Of a stretch of 64,000 nucleotides of DNA, positions 11,482 to 25,515 are shown piece after piece. Both the position numbers and the translations under genes were made by a program. A model generated the notes under the pieces. That model worked only from the letters and a program-made list of their open reading frames with translations, did not search any database and was not told the DNA's origin. Positions within the stretch are counted from its first letter, which is position 1, and each line of letters opens with the position of its first letter. This stretch comes from Aristolochia californica (Eukaryota; Streptophyta; Magnoliopsida; Piperales; Aristolochiaceae): the NCBI GenBank assembly GCA_029961685.1, contig JARWKL010000005.1, forward strand, positions 15,032,164 through 15,096,163, written 5' to 3'.

Positions 11482-13503
11482 ATGAACACAAAAGTTTTGT
11501 TATCCAAGTCTGGGAAATTCCACTAGTCCAAAACTAATATCTTGGAATTTTACATGAAGGAGATTTTTTCTACACATATTTTAAAAATGGATATGCATGC
11601 CAGAAACATGCTAAAGATTTAAATGACCTATGGATCCAAAGCTTTTAAAGAGAATAACAAACGCTCACTAAATTCTCAGGTGAACGTGCGGTGGGATATT
11701 TGCCCGAGTCAAGCAAGCCATTATTTTGCCCATATTCATAAAGTTGAGCAAACAATCATAGGTGATTGTAAAGTGATTTGTCATGCATAACGGGCTATAT
11801 TTCTGTAAGAAATGACTTGTGGATTTGAAGTCAACACTCAGATAAAAATCGCCCGCCTCCCCCGTTTCCCGACCATTGCAAAACCTTAGATATAAAAACT
11901 AAAGAGTGCATACGATGCCTAAAACTTACAAAAACTCTTTGGAAATATCTCTATCTACATTTGTGCATTGTGCATTTCCATTTTAGATGTACACTTTTTT
12001 TCTTAAATCAGAACTTTGAGTTTTCGCTCCCCCTTCATCCCGTAAACAAAAAAGGCAAAAAAGATCACAACAAAATAAAAATTTTATAGTTGATGTGTGG
12101 AAAATATTTAAAATAATAACTAATGTAAATAAAAAATATCTATTCACACACCACAAATGAACATAAAAGTTTTGTTATCCAAGTTTCGGAAATTCCATTA
12201 CTCCAACCCTATTAAGCTTGGAATTTTACATGAAGGAGATTTTTTCTGCACATGTTTTAAAAATGGATATGCTTGCTTTAAACATGTTAAAGATTCAAAT
12301 GACCTATAGATCCAAAGCTTTAAAAGTGAATAACAAATGCACATTAAATTCTCAAGACAACGTGCGATGGGATATTTACCAGAGTCTAACAAGTCATTAT
12401 TTTGCCCATTTTCAAAAATTTGATCTAACAATCATAGATGATTGTAAGGTGATTTATCACGCGTAACGGGCTATATTTTTGTATGCAATGACTTATGGAT
12501 TGCAATTCAACACTCAGTTAAAAATCCTCCGCCACCAATTTTTCCCGACGATTGCAAAACCTGATATATAAAAACTAAAAAGAGCTTACAATCCCTAAAA
12601 TTACAGACACTCTTTGGAATTATCTCTCCCTACAATTGTGCATTGTGCTTTTCCATTTTAGATGTACAGTTTTTTCTTAAATCAAAACTTTGACTTTTCG
12701 CTCTCCCTTCATCTCGGAAACAAACAAAGCAAAAAGCTTACAACAAAATGAAAATTTTAGACGTGATGTATGGAAAAAATTAAAACAATAAAAAATATAA
12801 ATAAATAAAATTTATTCAACCAACGCAAATGAACACTAACGTTTTGTTATCCAATTTTAGGAAATTCCACTAGTTTAACCCTAATAGCTTGGAATTTTGC
12901 AAGAAAGAGATTTCATCCACACATGTTTTAAAAATGGATATGCATGTTTGAAACATGTTAAAGATGCAGATGAGCTATGGATGCGAAGCTTTTAAAGAGA
13001 ATAACAAACGCTCATTAAATTCTCAAGAGAACTTGCGGTGGGATATTTACCCGAGTCAAACATGCCATTATTTTGCCCATTTGCAAAAACCTGACATAAT
13101 TAATCATAGATGATTGTAATGTGATTTATCATGCATAACGGACTACATTTTTGTATGAAACAACTTATGGATTGCAATTCAACAGTCAGTTAAAAATCCT
13201 CCGCAACCCATTTTTCCCGATGATTGCAAAACCTGAGATTTAAAAACGAAAAGGTGCTTACAATCCCTAAAAATTGCAGACACTCTTTGGAATTATCTCC
13301 CTCTACATATGTGCATTGTGCATTTCCGTTTCAGATGTATACATTTTTTTTAAATCAAAACTTCGAGTTTTTTGCTCTCCCTTCATCCAGTAAACAAAAA
13401 AGGCAAATAGATCACAGCAAAATGAAAATTTCATAGTTGATGTACGGAAAAAGTTTAAAACAATAAAAAAAGTAAATGAAGAAAATTTATTCACACACCA
13501 CAA
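11482..13503 (+). repeat. A-B-C trimer
   Basis: A 11482-12156, B 12157-12828, C 12829-13503: a regular 2,022-bp unit. B has local substitutions (CATTACTCCAACCC, GCTTTAAAAGTGAATAAC, CAAGACAACGTGCGATGG). Confidence 0.92.
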
Positions 13504-16072
13504 ATGAGCACAAAAGTTTTGTTATCCAAGTTTGGGAAATTCCACTAGTCCAAAGCTAATATCTTGGAATTTTACATGAAGGGGATTTTTTCTATACATG
13601 TTTTAAAAATTAATATGCATGCCAGAAACATGTTAAAGATTCAAATGACCTATGGATCCAAAGCTTTTAAAGAGAATAAAAAATGGTCATTAAATTCTCA
13701 AGTGAACATGCGGTGGGATATTTGCCCGAGTCAAACAAGCCAATATTTTGCCATATTCAAAAAGTTGAGTTAAAAACCATAGATGATTGTAAAGTGATTT
13801 GTCATGCGTAACGGGCTATATTTTTGTAAGAAATGACTTATGGATTTTAAGTCAACACTCAGTTAAAAATTGCCAGCCTCCCCCGTTTCCCGACGATTGC
13901 AAAACCATAGATATAAAAACGAAACAGTGCATACGGTCCCTAAAATATATAGACACTCTTTGGAAACATCTCTCTCTACATTTGTGCATTGTGCATTTTC
14001 ATTTTAGATGTACACTTTTTTCTTAAATCAGAACTTTGAGTTTTCGCTCCCCCTTCATCCAGTAAACAAAAAAGGCAAAAAGGATCACAACAAAATAAAA
14101 ATTTTAATAGTTGATGTGTGGAAAATATTTAAAATAATAACTAATGTAAAAAAAAATATCTATTCACACGCCACAAATGAACACAAAAGTTTTGTTATCC
14201 AAGTTTGGGAAATTCCACCAGTCCAAAACTAATATCTTGGAATTTTACTTGAAGGGAATTTTTTCTACACATGTTTTAAAAATGGATATGCATGCCAGAA
14301 ACATGTTAAAGATTCAAATGACCTATGGATCAAAAGCTTTTAAAGAGAATAACAAACGCTCATTAAATTCTCAAGTGAACGTGCGGTGGGATATTTGCTC
14401 GAGTCAAACAAGCCATTATTTTGCCCATATTCAAAAAGTTGAGCTAACAATCATAGATGATTGTAAAGTGATTTGTCATGCGTAACGGGCTATATTTTTG
14501 TAAGAAATGACATATGGATTTGAGGTCAACACTCAATTGAAAATCGCCCGCCTCCCCCGTTTCCCGACGATTGTAAAACCTTAGATATAAAAACGAAAGT
14601 GTATACAATCCCTAAAACATACAGACACTCTTTGGAAATATCTCTCTCTACATTTGTGCATTGTGCATTTCCATTTTAGATGTACATTTTTTTCTTAAAT
14701 CAGAACTTTGAGTTTTCGCTCCCCCTTTATCCCGCAAACAAAAGAGGCAAAAACGATCACAACAAAATAAAAATTTTATAGTTGATGTGTGGAAAATATT
14801 TAAAATAATAACTAATGCAAAAAAAAATATCTATTCACACACCACAAATGAACACAAAATTTTTGTTATCCAAGTTTGGGAAATTCCATTAGTCCAACCC
14901 TATTAAGCTTGGAATTTTACAAGAGGGAGATTTTTTCTACAGTTTTTTTAAAAATGGATATGCATGCTTGAAACATATTAAAGATTCAAATGACCTATGG
15001 ATCCAAAGCTTTTAAAGAGAATAACAAACGCTCATTAAATTCTCAAGTGAACGTGCGGTGGGATATTTACCCGAGTCTAACAAGTCATTATTTCGCCCAT
15101 TTTCAAAAATTTGATCTAGCAATCACAGATGATTGTAAAGTGATTTATCATGCATAACGAGCTATATTTTTGTATGAAATGACTTATGGAATGCAATTTA
15201 ACACTCAGTTAAAAATCCTCTGCCACCAATTTTTCCCGACGATTGCGAAACCAGAGATATAAAAACTAAAAAGAGCTTACAATCCCTAAAAATTACAGAC
15301 ACTCTTTGGAATTATCTCTCCGTACAATTGTGCATTGTGCTTTTCCATTTTAGATGTACCCTTTTTTCATAAATCAAAACTTTAATTTTTCGCTCTCCCT
15401 TCATCCCGAAAACAAACAAGGCAAAAAGGTTACAACAAAATGTAAATTTTATTAGCTTGGAATTTTGCAAGAAAGAGATTTCGACCACACATGTTTTAAA
15501 AATTGATATGCGTGTTTGAAACATGTTAAAGAAGCAAATGAGCTATGGATGCAAAGCTTTTAAACAGAATACCAAACGCTCATTAAATTCTCAAGTGAAC
15601 TTGCGGTGGGATATTTACCCGAGTCAAACATGCCATTATTTTTCCCATTCGCAAAAAGCTGATATAATTAATCATAGATGATTGTAATGTGATTTATCAT
15701 GTGTAACGGGCTATATTTTTTTATGAAATGACTTATGGATTGCAATTCAACACTCAGTTAAAAATCCTCCGCAACCCATTTTTCCAGACGATTGCAAAAC
15801 CTGAGATATAAAATTGAAAAGGTGCTGACAATCCCTAAAAATTACAAACACTCTTTGCAATTATCTCTCTCTACATATGTGCATTGTGCATTTCCGTTTT
15901 ATATGTACACATTTTTCTTAAATCAAAACTTCGAGGTTTTTTGCTCTCCCTTCATCCGTTAAACAAAAAAGGTAAATAGATTACAGCAAAATGAAAATTT
16001 CATAGTTGATGTACAGAAAACGTTTAAAACAATAAAAAAAGTAACTGAAGAAAATTTATTCACACACCACAA
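13504..16072 (+). repeat. A-A-B-C with a deletion across the B/C boundary
   Basis: A 13504-14176 is followed by a second A at 14177-14847 (CCAGTCCAAAACTAATATC), then B from 14848. B breaks near 15450, where AATGTAAATTTTATT runs straight into the C segment AGCTTGGAATTTTGCAAG. About 121 bp, including the anchor, are lost relative to two full units (1,225 bp from 14848 to 16072). The C remainder ends at 16072. The A-A pair is the only forward case where A is not followed by B-type sequence. Confidence 0.88.
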
Positions 16073-18095
16073 ATGAACACAAAAGTTTTGTTATCCAAGT
16101 TTGGGAAATTCCACTAGTCCAAAACTAATATCTTGGAATTTTACATGAAGGGTAATTTTTCTACACATGTTTTAAAAATGGATATGCATGCCAGAAACAT
16201 GTTAAAGATTCAAATGACCTATGGATCCAAAGCTTTTAAAGAGAATAACAAACGCTCATTAAATTCTCAAGTGAACGTGCGGTGGGATATTTGCCCGAGT
16301 CAAACAAACCATTATTTTGCCATATTCAAAAAGTTGAGCTGACAATCATAGATGATTGTAAAGTGATATGTCATGTGTAACGGTCTATATTTTTGAAAGA
16401 AATGACTTATGGATTTGAAGTCAACACTCAGTTAAAAATAGCCCGCCTCCCCCGTTTCCCGACGATTACAAAACCTTAGATATAAAAAAGAAAAAGTGCA
16501 TACGATCCCTAAAACATACAGACACTCTTTGGAAATATCTCTCTCTACATTTGTGCATTGTGCATTTCCATTTTAGATGTACACTTTTTTCTTAAATAAG
16601 AACTTTGAGTTTTCACTTCCCCATCATTCCATAAACAAAAAAGGCAAAAAAGATCACAACATAATAAAAATTTTATAGTTGATGTGTGGGAAATATTTAA
16701 AATAATAACTTATGTAAATAAAAAGTATCAATTCACACTCCACAAATGAACAGAAAAGTTTTGTTATCCAAGTTTGGGAAATTCCAATAGTCCAACCCTA
16801 TTAAGCTTGGAATTTTATATGAAGGAGATTTTTTCTACACATGTTTTAAAAATGGATATGCATGCTTGAAACATGTTAAAGATTCAAATGACCTATGGAT
16901 CCAAAGCTTTTAAAGAGAATCACAAACGCTCATTAAATTCTCAAGTGAACGTGCGGTGGGATATTTACCCGAGTCTAACAAGTCAATATTTTGCCCATTT
17001 TCAATAATTTGACCTAACAATCATAGATGATTGTAAAGTGATTTATCATGCGTAACGGGTCATATTTTTGTATGAAATGACTTATAGATTGCAATTCAAT
17101 AATCAGTTAAAAATCCTCTGCCACCAATTTTTCCCTACGATTGCAAAACCGGTGATATAAAAACTAAAAAGAGCTTACAATCCCTAAAAATTACAGTCAC
17201 TCTTTGGAATTATCTCTCCCTACAATTGTGCATTGTGCTTTTCCATTTTAGATGTACCCTTTTTCCTTAAATCAAAACTTTGACTTTTCGCTCTCCCTTC
17301 ATCCCGAAAACAAACAAGGCAAAAAGCTTACAACAAAATGAAAATTTTATAGTTGATGTATGGAAAAATTCTAAAACAATAAAAAATATAAATAAAGAAA
17401 ATTTATTCACCCAACACAAATGAACACAAAAGTTTTGTTATCCAATTTTGGGAAATTCCACTAGTTTAACCCTAATAACTTGGAATTTTGCAAGAAAGAG
17501 ATTTCGTCCACACATGTTTTAAAAATGGATATGCGTGTTTGAAACATGTTAACGAAGCAAATGAGCTATGGATGCAAAGCTTTCAAAGGGAATAAAAAAT
17601 GCTCATTAAATTCTCAAGTGAACTTGCGGTGGGATATTTACCCGAGTCAAACATGCCATTATTTTGCCCATTCGCAAAAAGCTGATATAATTAATCATAG
17701 ATGATTGTAATGTGATTTATCATGTGTAACGGGCTATATATTGTTATGAAATGACTTATGGATTGCAATTCAACACTCAATTAAAAATCCTCCGCAACCC
17801 ATTTTTCCCGACGATTGCAAAACCTGAGATATAAAAACGAAAAGGTGCTGACAATCCCTAAAAATTACAAACAATGTTTGGAATTATCTCTCTCTACATA
17901 TGTGCATTGTGCATTTCCGTTTTATATGTACACATTTTTCTTAAATCAAAACTTCGAGGTTTTTCGCTCTCCCTTCATCCCGTAAACAAAAAAGGCAAAT
18001 AGATCACAACAAAATGAAAATTTCATAGTTGATGTACGGAAAACGTTTAAAACAATAAAAAAAGTAACTGAAGAAAATTTATTCACACACCACAA
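16073..18095 (+). repeat. A-B-C trimer, 'GGGAAATATTT' subfamily
   Basis: A 16073-16745, B 16746-17419, C 17420-18095. A carries AAGGGTAATTTTTCTACAC near its start and GATGTGTGGGAAATATTT with TAACTTATG near its end. B begins CCAATAGTCCAACCC. C has GCGTGTTTG and CATTCGCAAAAAGCTGATAT, then GGTGCTGACAATCCC. These variants recur in the next units. Confidence 0.92.
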
Positions 18096-20119
18096 ATGAA
18101 CACAAAAGTTTTGTTATCCAAGTTTGGGAAATTCCACTATTCCAAAACTAATATCTTGGAATTTTACATGAAGGGCAATTTTTCTACACATATTTTAAAA
18201 ATGAATATGCATGCCAGAAACATGTTAAAGATTCATATGACGTATGGATCCAAAGCTTTTAAAGAGAATAACAAACGCTCATTAAATTCTCAAGTGAACG
18301 TGCGGTGGGATATTTCCCCGAGTCAAATAAGCCATTATTTTGCCCATATTCAAAAAGTTGAGCAAACAATCATAGATCATTGTAAAGTGATATGTCATGC
18401 GTAACGGGCTATATTTTTGTAAGAAATGACTTATGGATTTGAAGTCAACACTCAGTTAAAAATCGCCAGCCTCCCCCGTTTCCCGACGATTGGAAAACCT
18501 TAGATATAAAAACGAAAAAGTGCATACGATCCCTAAAACATACAGACACTCTTTGGAAATATCTCTCTCTACATTTGTGCATTGTGCATTTCCATTTTAG
18601 ATGTACACTTTTTTCTTAAATAAGAACTTTGAGTTTTCACTCCCCCATCATCCCGTAAACAAAAAAGGCAAAAAAGATCACAACATAATAAAAAATTTAT
18701 AGTTGATGTGTGGGAAATATTTAAAATAATAACTTATGGAAATAAAAAAAATCAATTCACACACCACAAATGAGCACAAAAGTTTTGTTATCCAAGTTTG
18801 GGAAATTCCAATAGTCCAACCCTATTAAGCTTGGAATTTTATATGAAGGAGATTTTTTCTACACATGTTTTAAAAATGGATATGCATGCTTGAAACATGA
18901 TAAAGATTCAAATGACCTATGGATCCAAAGCTTTTAAAGAGAATAACAAACGCTCATTAAATTCTCAAGTGAACGTGCGGTGGGATATTTACCCGAGTCT
19001 AACAAGTCATTATTTTGCCCAATTTCAAAAATTTGATCTAACAATCATAGATGATTGTAATATGATTTATCATGCGTAACGGGCTATATTTTTGTATGAA
19101 ATGACTTATGGATTGCAATTCAAAAATCAGTTAAAAATCCTCTACCACCATTTTTTCCCGACGATTGAAAAACCTCAGATATAAAAACTAAAAAAGAGCT
19201 TACAATCCCTGAAAATTACAGACATTCTTTGGAATTATCTCTCCCTACAATTGTGCATTGTGCTTTTACATTTTAGATGTACACTTTTTTCTTAAATAAA
19301 AAATTTAACTTTTCGCTCTCCTTTCTTCCCAAAAACAAACAAGGAAAAAAGCTAACAACAAAATGTAAATTTATAGTTGATGTATGGAAAAAATTTAAAA
19401 CAATAACAAATATAAATAAAAAAAATTTATTCACCCAACACAAATGAACACAAAAGTTTTGTTATCCAATTTTGGGAAATTCCACTAGTTTAACCCTAAT
19501 AGCTCTGAATTTTGCAAGAAAGAGATTTCGTCCACACATGTTTTAAAAATGGATATGCATGTTTGAAACATGGTAAAGATGCAAATGAGCTATGGATGCA
19601 AAGCTTTTAATGAGAATAACAAACGCTCATTAAATTCTCAAGTGAACTTGCGGTAGGATATTTAACCGAGTCAAACATGCCATTATTTTGCCAATTTGCA
19701 AAAAGCTGACATAATTAATCATAGATTATTGTAATGTGATTTATCATGCGTAATGGGCTATAATTTATTATGAAATGACTTATGGATTGCAATTTAACAC
19801 TCAGTTAAAAATCCTCCGCAACCCATTTTTCCCGACGATTGCAAAACCTGACATATAAAAACGAAAAGGTGTTGACAATCCCTAAAAATTACAAACACTC
19901 TTTGGAATTATCTCTCTCTACATATGTGCATTGTGCATTTCCATTTTATATGTACACATTTTTCTTAAATCAAAACTTCGAGGTTTTTTGCTCTCCCTTC
20001 ATCCCGTAAACAAAAAAGGCAAATAGATCACAGCAAAATGAAAATTTCATAGTTGATGTACGGAAAACGTTTAAAACAATAAAAAAAGTAATTGAAGAAA
20101 ATTTATTCACACACCACAA
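18096..20119 (+). repeat. A-B-C trimer, same subfamily
   Basis: A 18096-18769, B 18770-19443, C 19444-20119. A has AAGGGCAATTTTTCTACAC and GTGGGAAATATTTAAAAT with TAACTTATGG. B has CCAATAGTCCAACCC and AAAAAAGAGCTTAC. C has GAGATTTCGTCCAC and GGTGTTGACAATCCC. Confidence 0.92.
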
Positions 20120-22143
20120 ATGAACACAAAAGTTTTGTTATCCAAGTTTGGGAAATTCCACTAGTCCAAAACTAATATCTTGGAATTTTACATGAAGGGC
20201 AATTTTTCTACACATGTTTTAAAAATGGATATGCATGCCAGAAACATGTTAAAGATGCAAATGACCTATGGATCCAAAGCTTTTAAAGAGAATAACAAAC
20301 GCTCATTAAATTCTCAAGTGAACGTGCGATGGGATATTTGCCCGAGTCAAATAAGCCATTATTTTGCCCATATTCAAAATGTTGAGCTAACAATCATAGA
20401 TCATTGTAAAGTGATATGTCATGCGTAACGGGCTATATTTTTGTAAGAAATGACTTATGGATTTGAAGTCAACGCTCAGTTAAAAATCGCCCGCCTCCCC
20501 CGTTTCCCGACGATTGCAAAACTTTAGATATAAAAACGAAAAAGTGCATACGATCCCTAAAACATATAGACACTCTTTGGAAATATCTCTCTCTACATTT
20601 GTGCATTGTGCATTTCCGTTTTAGATGTACACTTTTTTCTTAAATAAGAACTTTGAGTTTTCACTCCCCCATCATCCCGTAAACAAAAAAGGCAAAAAAG
20701 ATCACAACATAATAAACATTTTATAGTTGATGTGTGGGAAATATTTAAAATAATAACTTATGTAAATAAAAAATATCAATTCACACACCACAAATGAACA
20801 CAAAAGTTTTGTTATCCAAGTTTGGGAAATTCCAATAGTCCAACCCTATTATGCTTGGAATTTTACATGAAGGAGATTTTTTCTACACATGTTTTAAAAA
20901 TGGATATGCATGCTTGAAACATGTTAAAGATTTAAATCACCTATGGATCCAAAGCTTTTAAAGAGAATAACAAACGCTCATTAAATTCTCAAGTGAACGT
21001 GAGGTGGGATATTTACCCGAGTTTAACAAGTCATTATTTTGCCCCTTTTCAAAAATTTGATCTAACAATCATAGATGATTGTGAAGTGATTTATCATGCG
21101 TAACGGGCTATATTTTTGTATGAAATGACTTATGGATTGCATTTCAACAATCAGTTAAAAATCCTCTGCCACCATTTTTTCCGACGATTGAAAAACTTGA
21201 GATATAAAAACTAAAAAAGAGCTTACAATCCCTAAAAATTACAGACACTCTTTGGAATTATCTCTCCCTACAATTTTGCATTGTGCTTTTCCATTTTAGA
21301 TGTACACTTTTTTCTTCAATCAAAACTTTGACTTTTCGCTCTTCCTTCACCCCGAAAACTAAATAGGAAAAAAGCTTACAAAAAAATGAAAATTTTATAG
21401 TTGATGTATGGAAAAAACTTAAAACAATAAAAAATATAAGTAAATAAAATTTATTCACCCAACACAAATGAACACAAAAGTTTTGTTATCCAATTTTGGG
21501 AAATTCCAATAGTTTAACCCTAATAGCTTGGAATTTTGCAAGAAAGAGATTTCGTCCACACATGTTTTAAAAATGGATATGCATGTTTGAAACATGGTAA
21601 AGTTGCAAATGAGCTACGGATGCAAAGCTTTTAAAGAGAATAACAAACGCTCATTAAATTCTCAAGTGAACTTGCGGTGGGATATTTACCCCTGTCAAAC
21701 ATGCCATTATTTTGCCCATTTGCAAAAAGCTGACATAATTAATCATAGATGATTGTAATGTGATTTATCATGCATAACGGGCTATATTTTGTTATGAAAG
21801 GACTTACGGATTGCAATTCAACACTCAGTTAAAAATCCTCCGCAACCCATTTTTCCCGACGATTGCAAAACCTGAGATATAAAAACGAAAAGGTGTTGAC
21901 AATCCCTAAAAATTACAAACACTCTTTGGAATTATCTCTCTCTACATATGTGCATTGTGCATTTCCATTTTATATGTACACATTTTTCTTAAATCAAAAC
22001 TTCGAGGTTTTTCGCTCTCCCTTCATCCCGTAAAAAAAAAAGGCAAATAGATCACATCAAAATGAAAATTTCATAGTTTATGTACGGAAAAAGTTTAAAA
22101 CAATAAAAAAAGTAATTGAAGAAAATTTATTCACACACCACAA
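20120..22143 (+). repeat. A-B-C trimer, same subfamily
   Basis: A 20120-20793, B 20794-21467, C 21468-22143. A shares AAGGGCAATTTTTCTACAC, the rare dyad change ATCATAGATCATTGT and TGATATGTCATGCG with the A at 18096. The C unit again has GTTGACAATCCC and AACTTCGAGGTTTTTCGC. Confidence 0.92.
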
Positions 22144-25100
22144 ATGAACACAAAAGTTTTGTTATCCAAGTTTGGGAAATTCCACTAGTCCAAAACTAAT
22201 ATCTTGGAATTTTACATGAAGGGGATTTTTTCTACACATGTTTTAAAAATGGATATGCATGCCAGAAACATGTTAAAGATTCAAATGACCTATGGATCCA
22301 AAGCTTTTAAAGAGAACAACAAACGCTCATTAAATTCTCAAGTGAACGTGAGGTGGTATATTTGCTCGAGTCAAACAAGCCATTATTTTGCCCATATTCA
22401 AAAAGTTGAGCTAACAATCATTGATGATTGTAAAGTGATTTGTCTTCCGTAACGAGCTATATTTTTGTAAGAAATGACTTATGGATTTGAAGTCAACACT
22501 CAGTTAGAAATCGCCCGCCTCTCCCCTTTCCCAACGATTGCAAAATCTTAGATATAAAAACGAAAAAGTGCATACGATCCCTAAAACATACAGACACTCT
22601 TTGGAAATATCTCTCTCTACATTTTTGCATTGTGCATTTCCATTTTAGATGTACACTTTTTTATTAAATCAGAACTTTGAGTTTTCGCTCCCCCTTCATC
22701 CCGTAAACAAAAAAGGCAAAAAAGATCACAACAAAATAAAAATTTTATAGTTGATGTGTGGAAAACATTTTAAATAATAAATAATGTAAAAAAAAATATC
22801 TATTCACACACCACAAATGAACACAAAAGTTTTGTTATCCATGTTTGGGAAATTCCATTAGTCCAACCCTATTACGCTTGGAATTTTACATGAAGCAGAT
22901 TTTTTCTACACATGTTTTAAAAATGGATATGCATGCTTGAAACATGATAAAGATTCAAATGACCTATGGATCCAAAGCTTTTTAAAGAGAATAACAAACG
23001 CTCATTAAATTCTCAAGTGAACGTGCGGTGGGATATTTACCTGAGTCAAACAAGTCATTATTTGGCCCATTTTCAAAAATTTGATCTAACAATCATAGAT
23101 GATTGTAAAGTGATTTATCATGCGTAACGGGCTATATTTTTTTATGAATTGACTTATGGATTGCAATTCAACACTCAGTTAAAATCCTCTGCCACCATTT
23201 TTTTCCGAGGATTGCAAAACCTGAGATATAAAAACTAAAAAAGAGCTTACAATCCCTAAAAATTACAGACACTCTTTGGAATTATCTCTCCCTACAATGA
23301 TGCATTGTGCTTTTCCATTTTAGATGTACAATTTTTTCTTAAATCAAAACTTTGACTTTTCGCTCTCCCTTCATCCCGAAAACAAACATGGCTAAAAACT
23401 AACAACAAAATTAAAATTTTACAGTTGATGTATGGAAAAAATTTAAAACAATAACAAATATAAATAAAGAAATTTTATTCACCCAACACAAATGAACACA
23501 AAAGTTTTGTTATCCAATTTTGGGAAAATCCACTAGTTTAACCCTAATAGCGTTGGAATTTTGCAAGAAAGAGATTTCGTCCACACATGTTTTAAAAATG
23601 GATATGCATGCCAGAAACATGTTAAAGATGCAAATGAGCTATGGATGCAAAGCTTTTAAAGAGAATAACAAACGCTCATCAAATTCTCAAGTGAACGTGC
23701 GGTGGGATATTTGCTCGAGGTAAACAAGCCATTATTTTGCCCTTATTCAAAAAGTTGAGCTAACAATCATAGATGATTGTAAAGTGATTTGTCTTGCGTA
23801 ACGGGCTATATTTTTGTAAGAAATGACTTATGGATTTGAAGTCAACACTCAGTTAAAAATCGCCCGCCTCCCCCATTTCCCGACGATTGCAAAACCTTAG
23901 ATATAAAAACGAAAAAGTGCATACGATCCCTAAAACATATAGACACTCTTTGGAAATATCTCTCTCTACATTTGTGCATTGTGCATTTCCATTTTAGATG
24001 TACACTTTTTTCTTAAATAAGAACTTTGAGTTTTCGCTCCCCCATCATCCCGTATACAAAAAAGGCAGAAAAGATCACAACATAATCAAAATTTTATAGT
24101 TGATGTGTGGGAAATATTTAAAATAATAACTTATGTAAATAAAAAATATCAATTCACACACCACAAATGAACACAAAAGCTTTGTTATCCAAGTTTGGGA
24201 AATTCCAATAGTCCATCCCTATTAAGCTTGGAATTTTACATGAAGGGGTATTTTTCTACACATGTTTTAAAAATGGATATGCATGCTTGAAACATGTTAA
24301 AGATTTAAATCACCTATGGATCCAAAGCTTTTAAAGAGAATAACAAACGCTCATTAAATTCTCAAGTGAACGTGCAGTGGGATATTTACCCGAGTCTAAC
24401 AAGTCATTATTTTGCCCATTTTCAAAAATTTGATCTAACAATCATAGATGATTGTAAAGTGATTTATCATGCGTAACGGGCTATATTTTTGTATGAAATG
24501 ACTTATGGATTGCAATTCAACAATCAGTTAAAAATCCTCTGCCACCATTTTTTCCCGACGATTGAAAAACCTGAGATATAAAAACTAAAAAAGAGCTTAC
24601 AATCCCTAAAAATTACAGACACTCTTTGGAATTATCTCTCCCTAAAATTGTGCATTGTGCTTTTCCATTTTAGATGTACACTTTTTTCTTAAATCAAAAC
24701 TTTGACATTTCGCTCTCTCTTCTTCCCGAAAACAAACAAGGAAAAAAGCTTACAACAAAATGAAAATTTTAGAGTTGATGTATGGAAAAATTTAAAACAA
24801 TAACAAATATAAATAAAGACAATTTATTCACCCAACACAAATGAACACAAAAGTTTTGTTATCCAATTTTGGGAAATTCCACTAGTTTAACCCTAATAGC
24901 TTGGAATTTTGCAAGAAAGAGATTTCGTCCACTCATGTTTTAAAAATCTATATGCATGTTTGAAACATGGAAAAGTTTCAAATGAGCTATGGATGCAAAG
25001 GTTTTAAAGAGAATAACAAACGCTCATTAAATTCTCAAGTGAACTTGCAGTGGGATATTTACCCGAGTCAAACATGCCATTATTTTGCCCATTTGCAAAA

Positions 25101-25515
25101 AGCTGACATAATTAATCGTAGATGATTGTAATGTGATTTATCATGCGTAACGGGCAATATTTTGTTATGAAATGACTTATGGATTGCAATTCAACACTCA
25201 GTTAAAAATCCTCCGCAACCCATTTTTCCCGACGATTGCAAAACCTGAGATATAAAAACGAAAAGGGGCTTAAAATCCCTAAAAATTTCAAACACTCTTT
25301 GGAATTATCTCTCTCTACATATGTGCATCGAGCATTTCCGTTTTAGATGTACACATTTTTCTTAAATCAAAACTTTGAGTTTTTCGCTCTCCGTTCATCC
25401 CGTAAACAAAATAGGCAAATAGATCACAACAAAATGAAAATTTCATAGTTGATGTACGGAAAAAGTTTAAAAAAATAAAAAAAGTAAAAGAAGAAAATTT
25501 ATTCACACACCACAA
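22144..25515 (+). repeat. A-B-C/A-B-C contracted run
   Basis: A 22144-22816, B 22817-23491, mosaic 23492-24166, B 24167-24840, C 24841-25515. The mosaic starts C (CTAGTTTAACCC, GAAAGAGATTTCGTCC), shows A at CATGCCAG, returns to C at GATGCAAATGAGC, then is A from GTGAACGTGCGG to the end. It is followed by B. It therefore stands for a C plus the following A merged into one unit. Confidence 0.88.

Noticed and set aside
13224..13436. Open frames in C tails on the + strand (MQNLRFKNEKVL...)
   Set aside because: Short, present in only a few copies, and interrupted in neighbouring C units by single-base changes.
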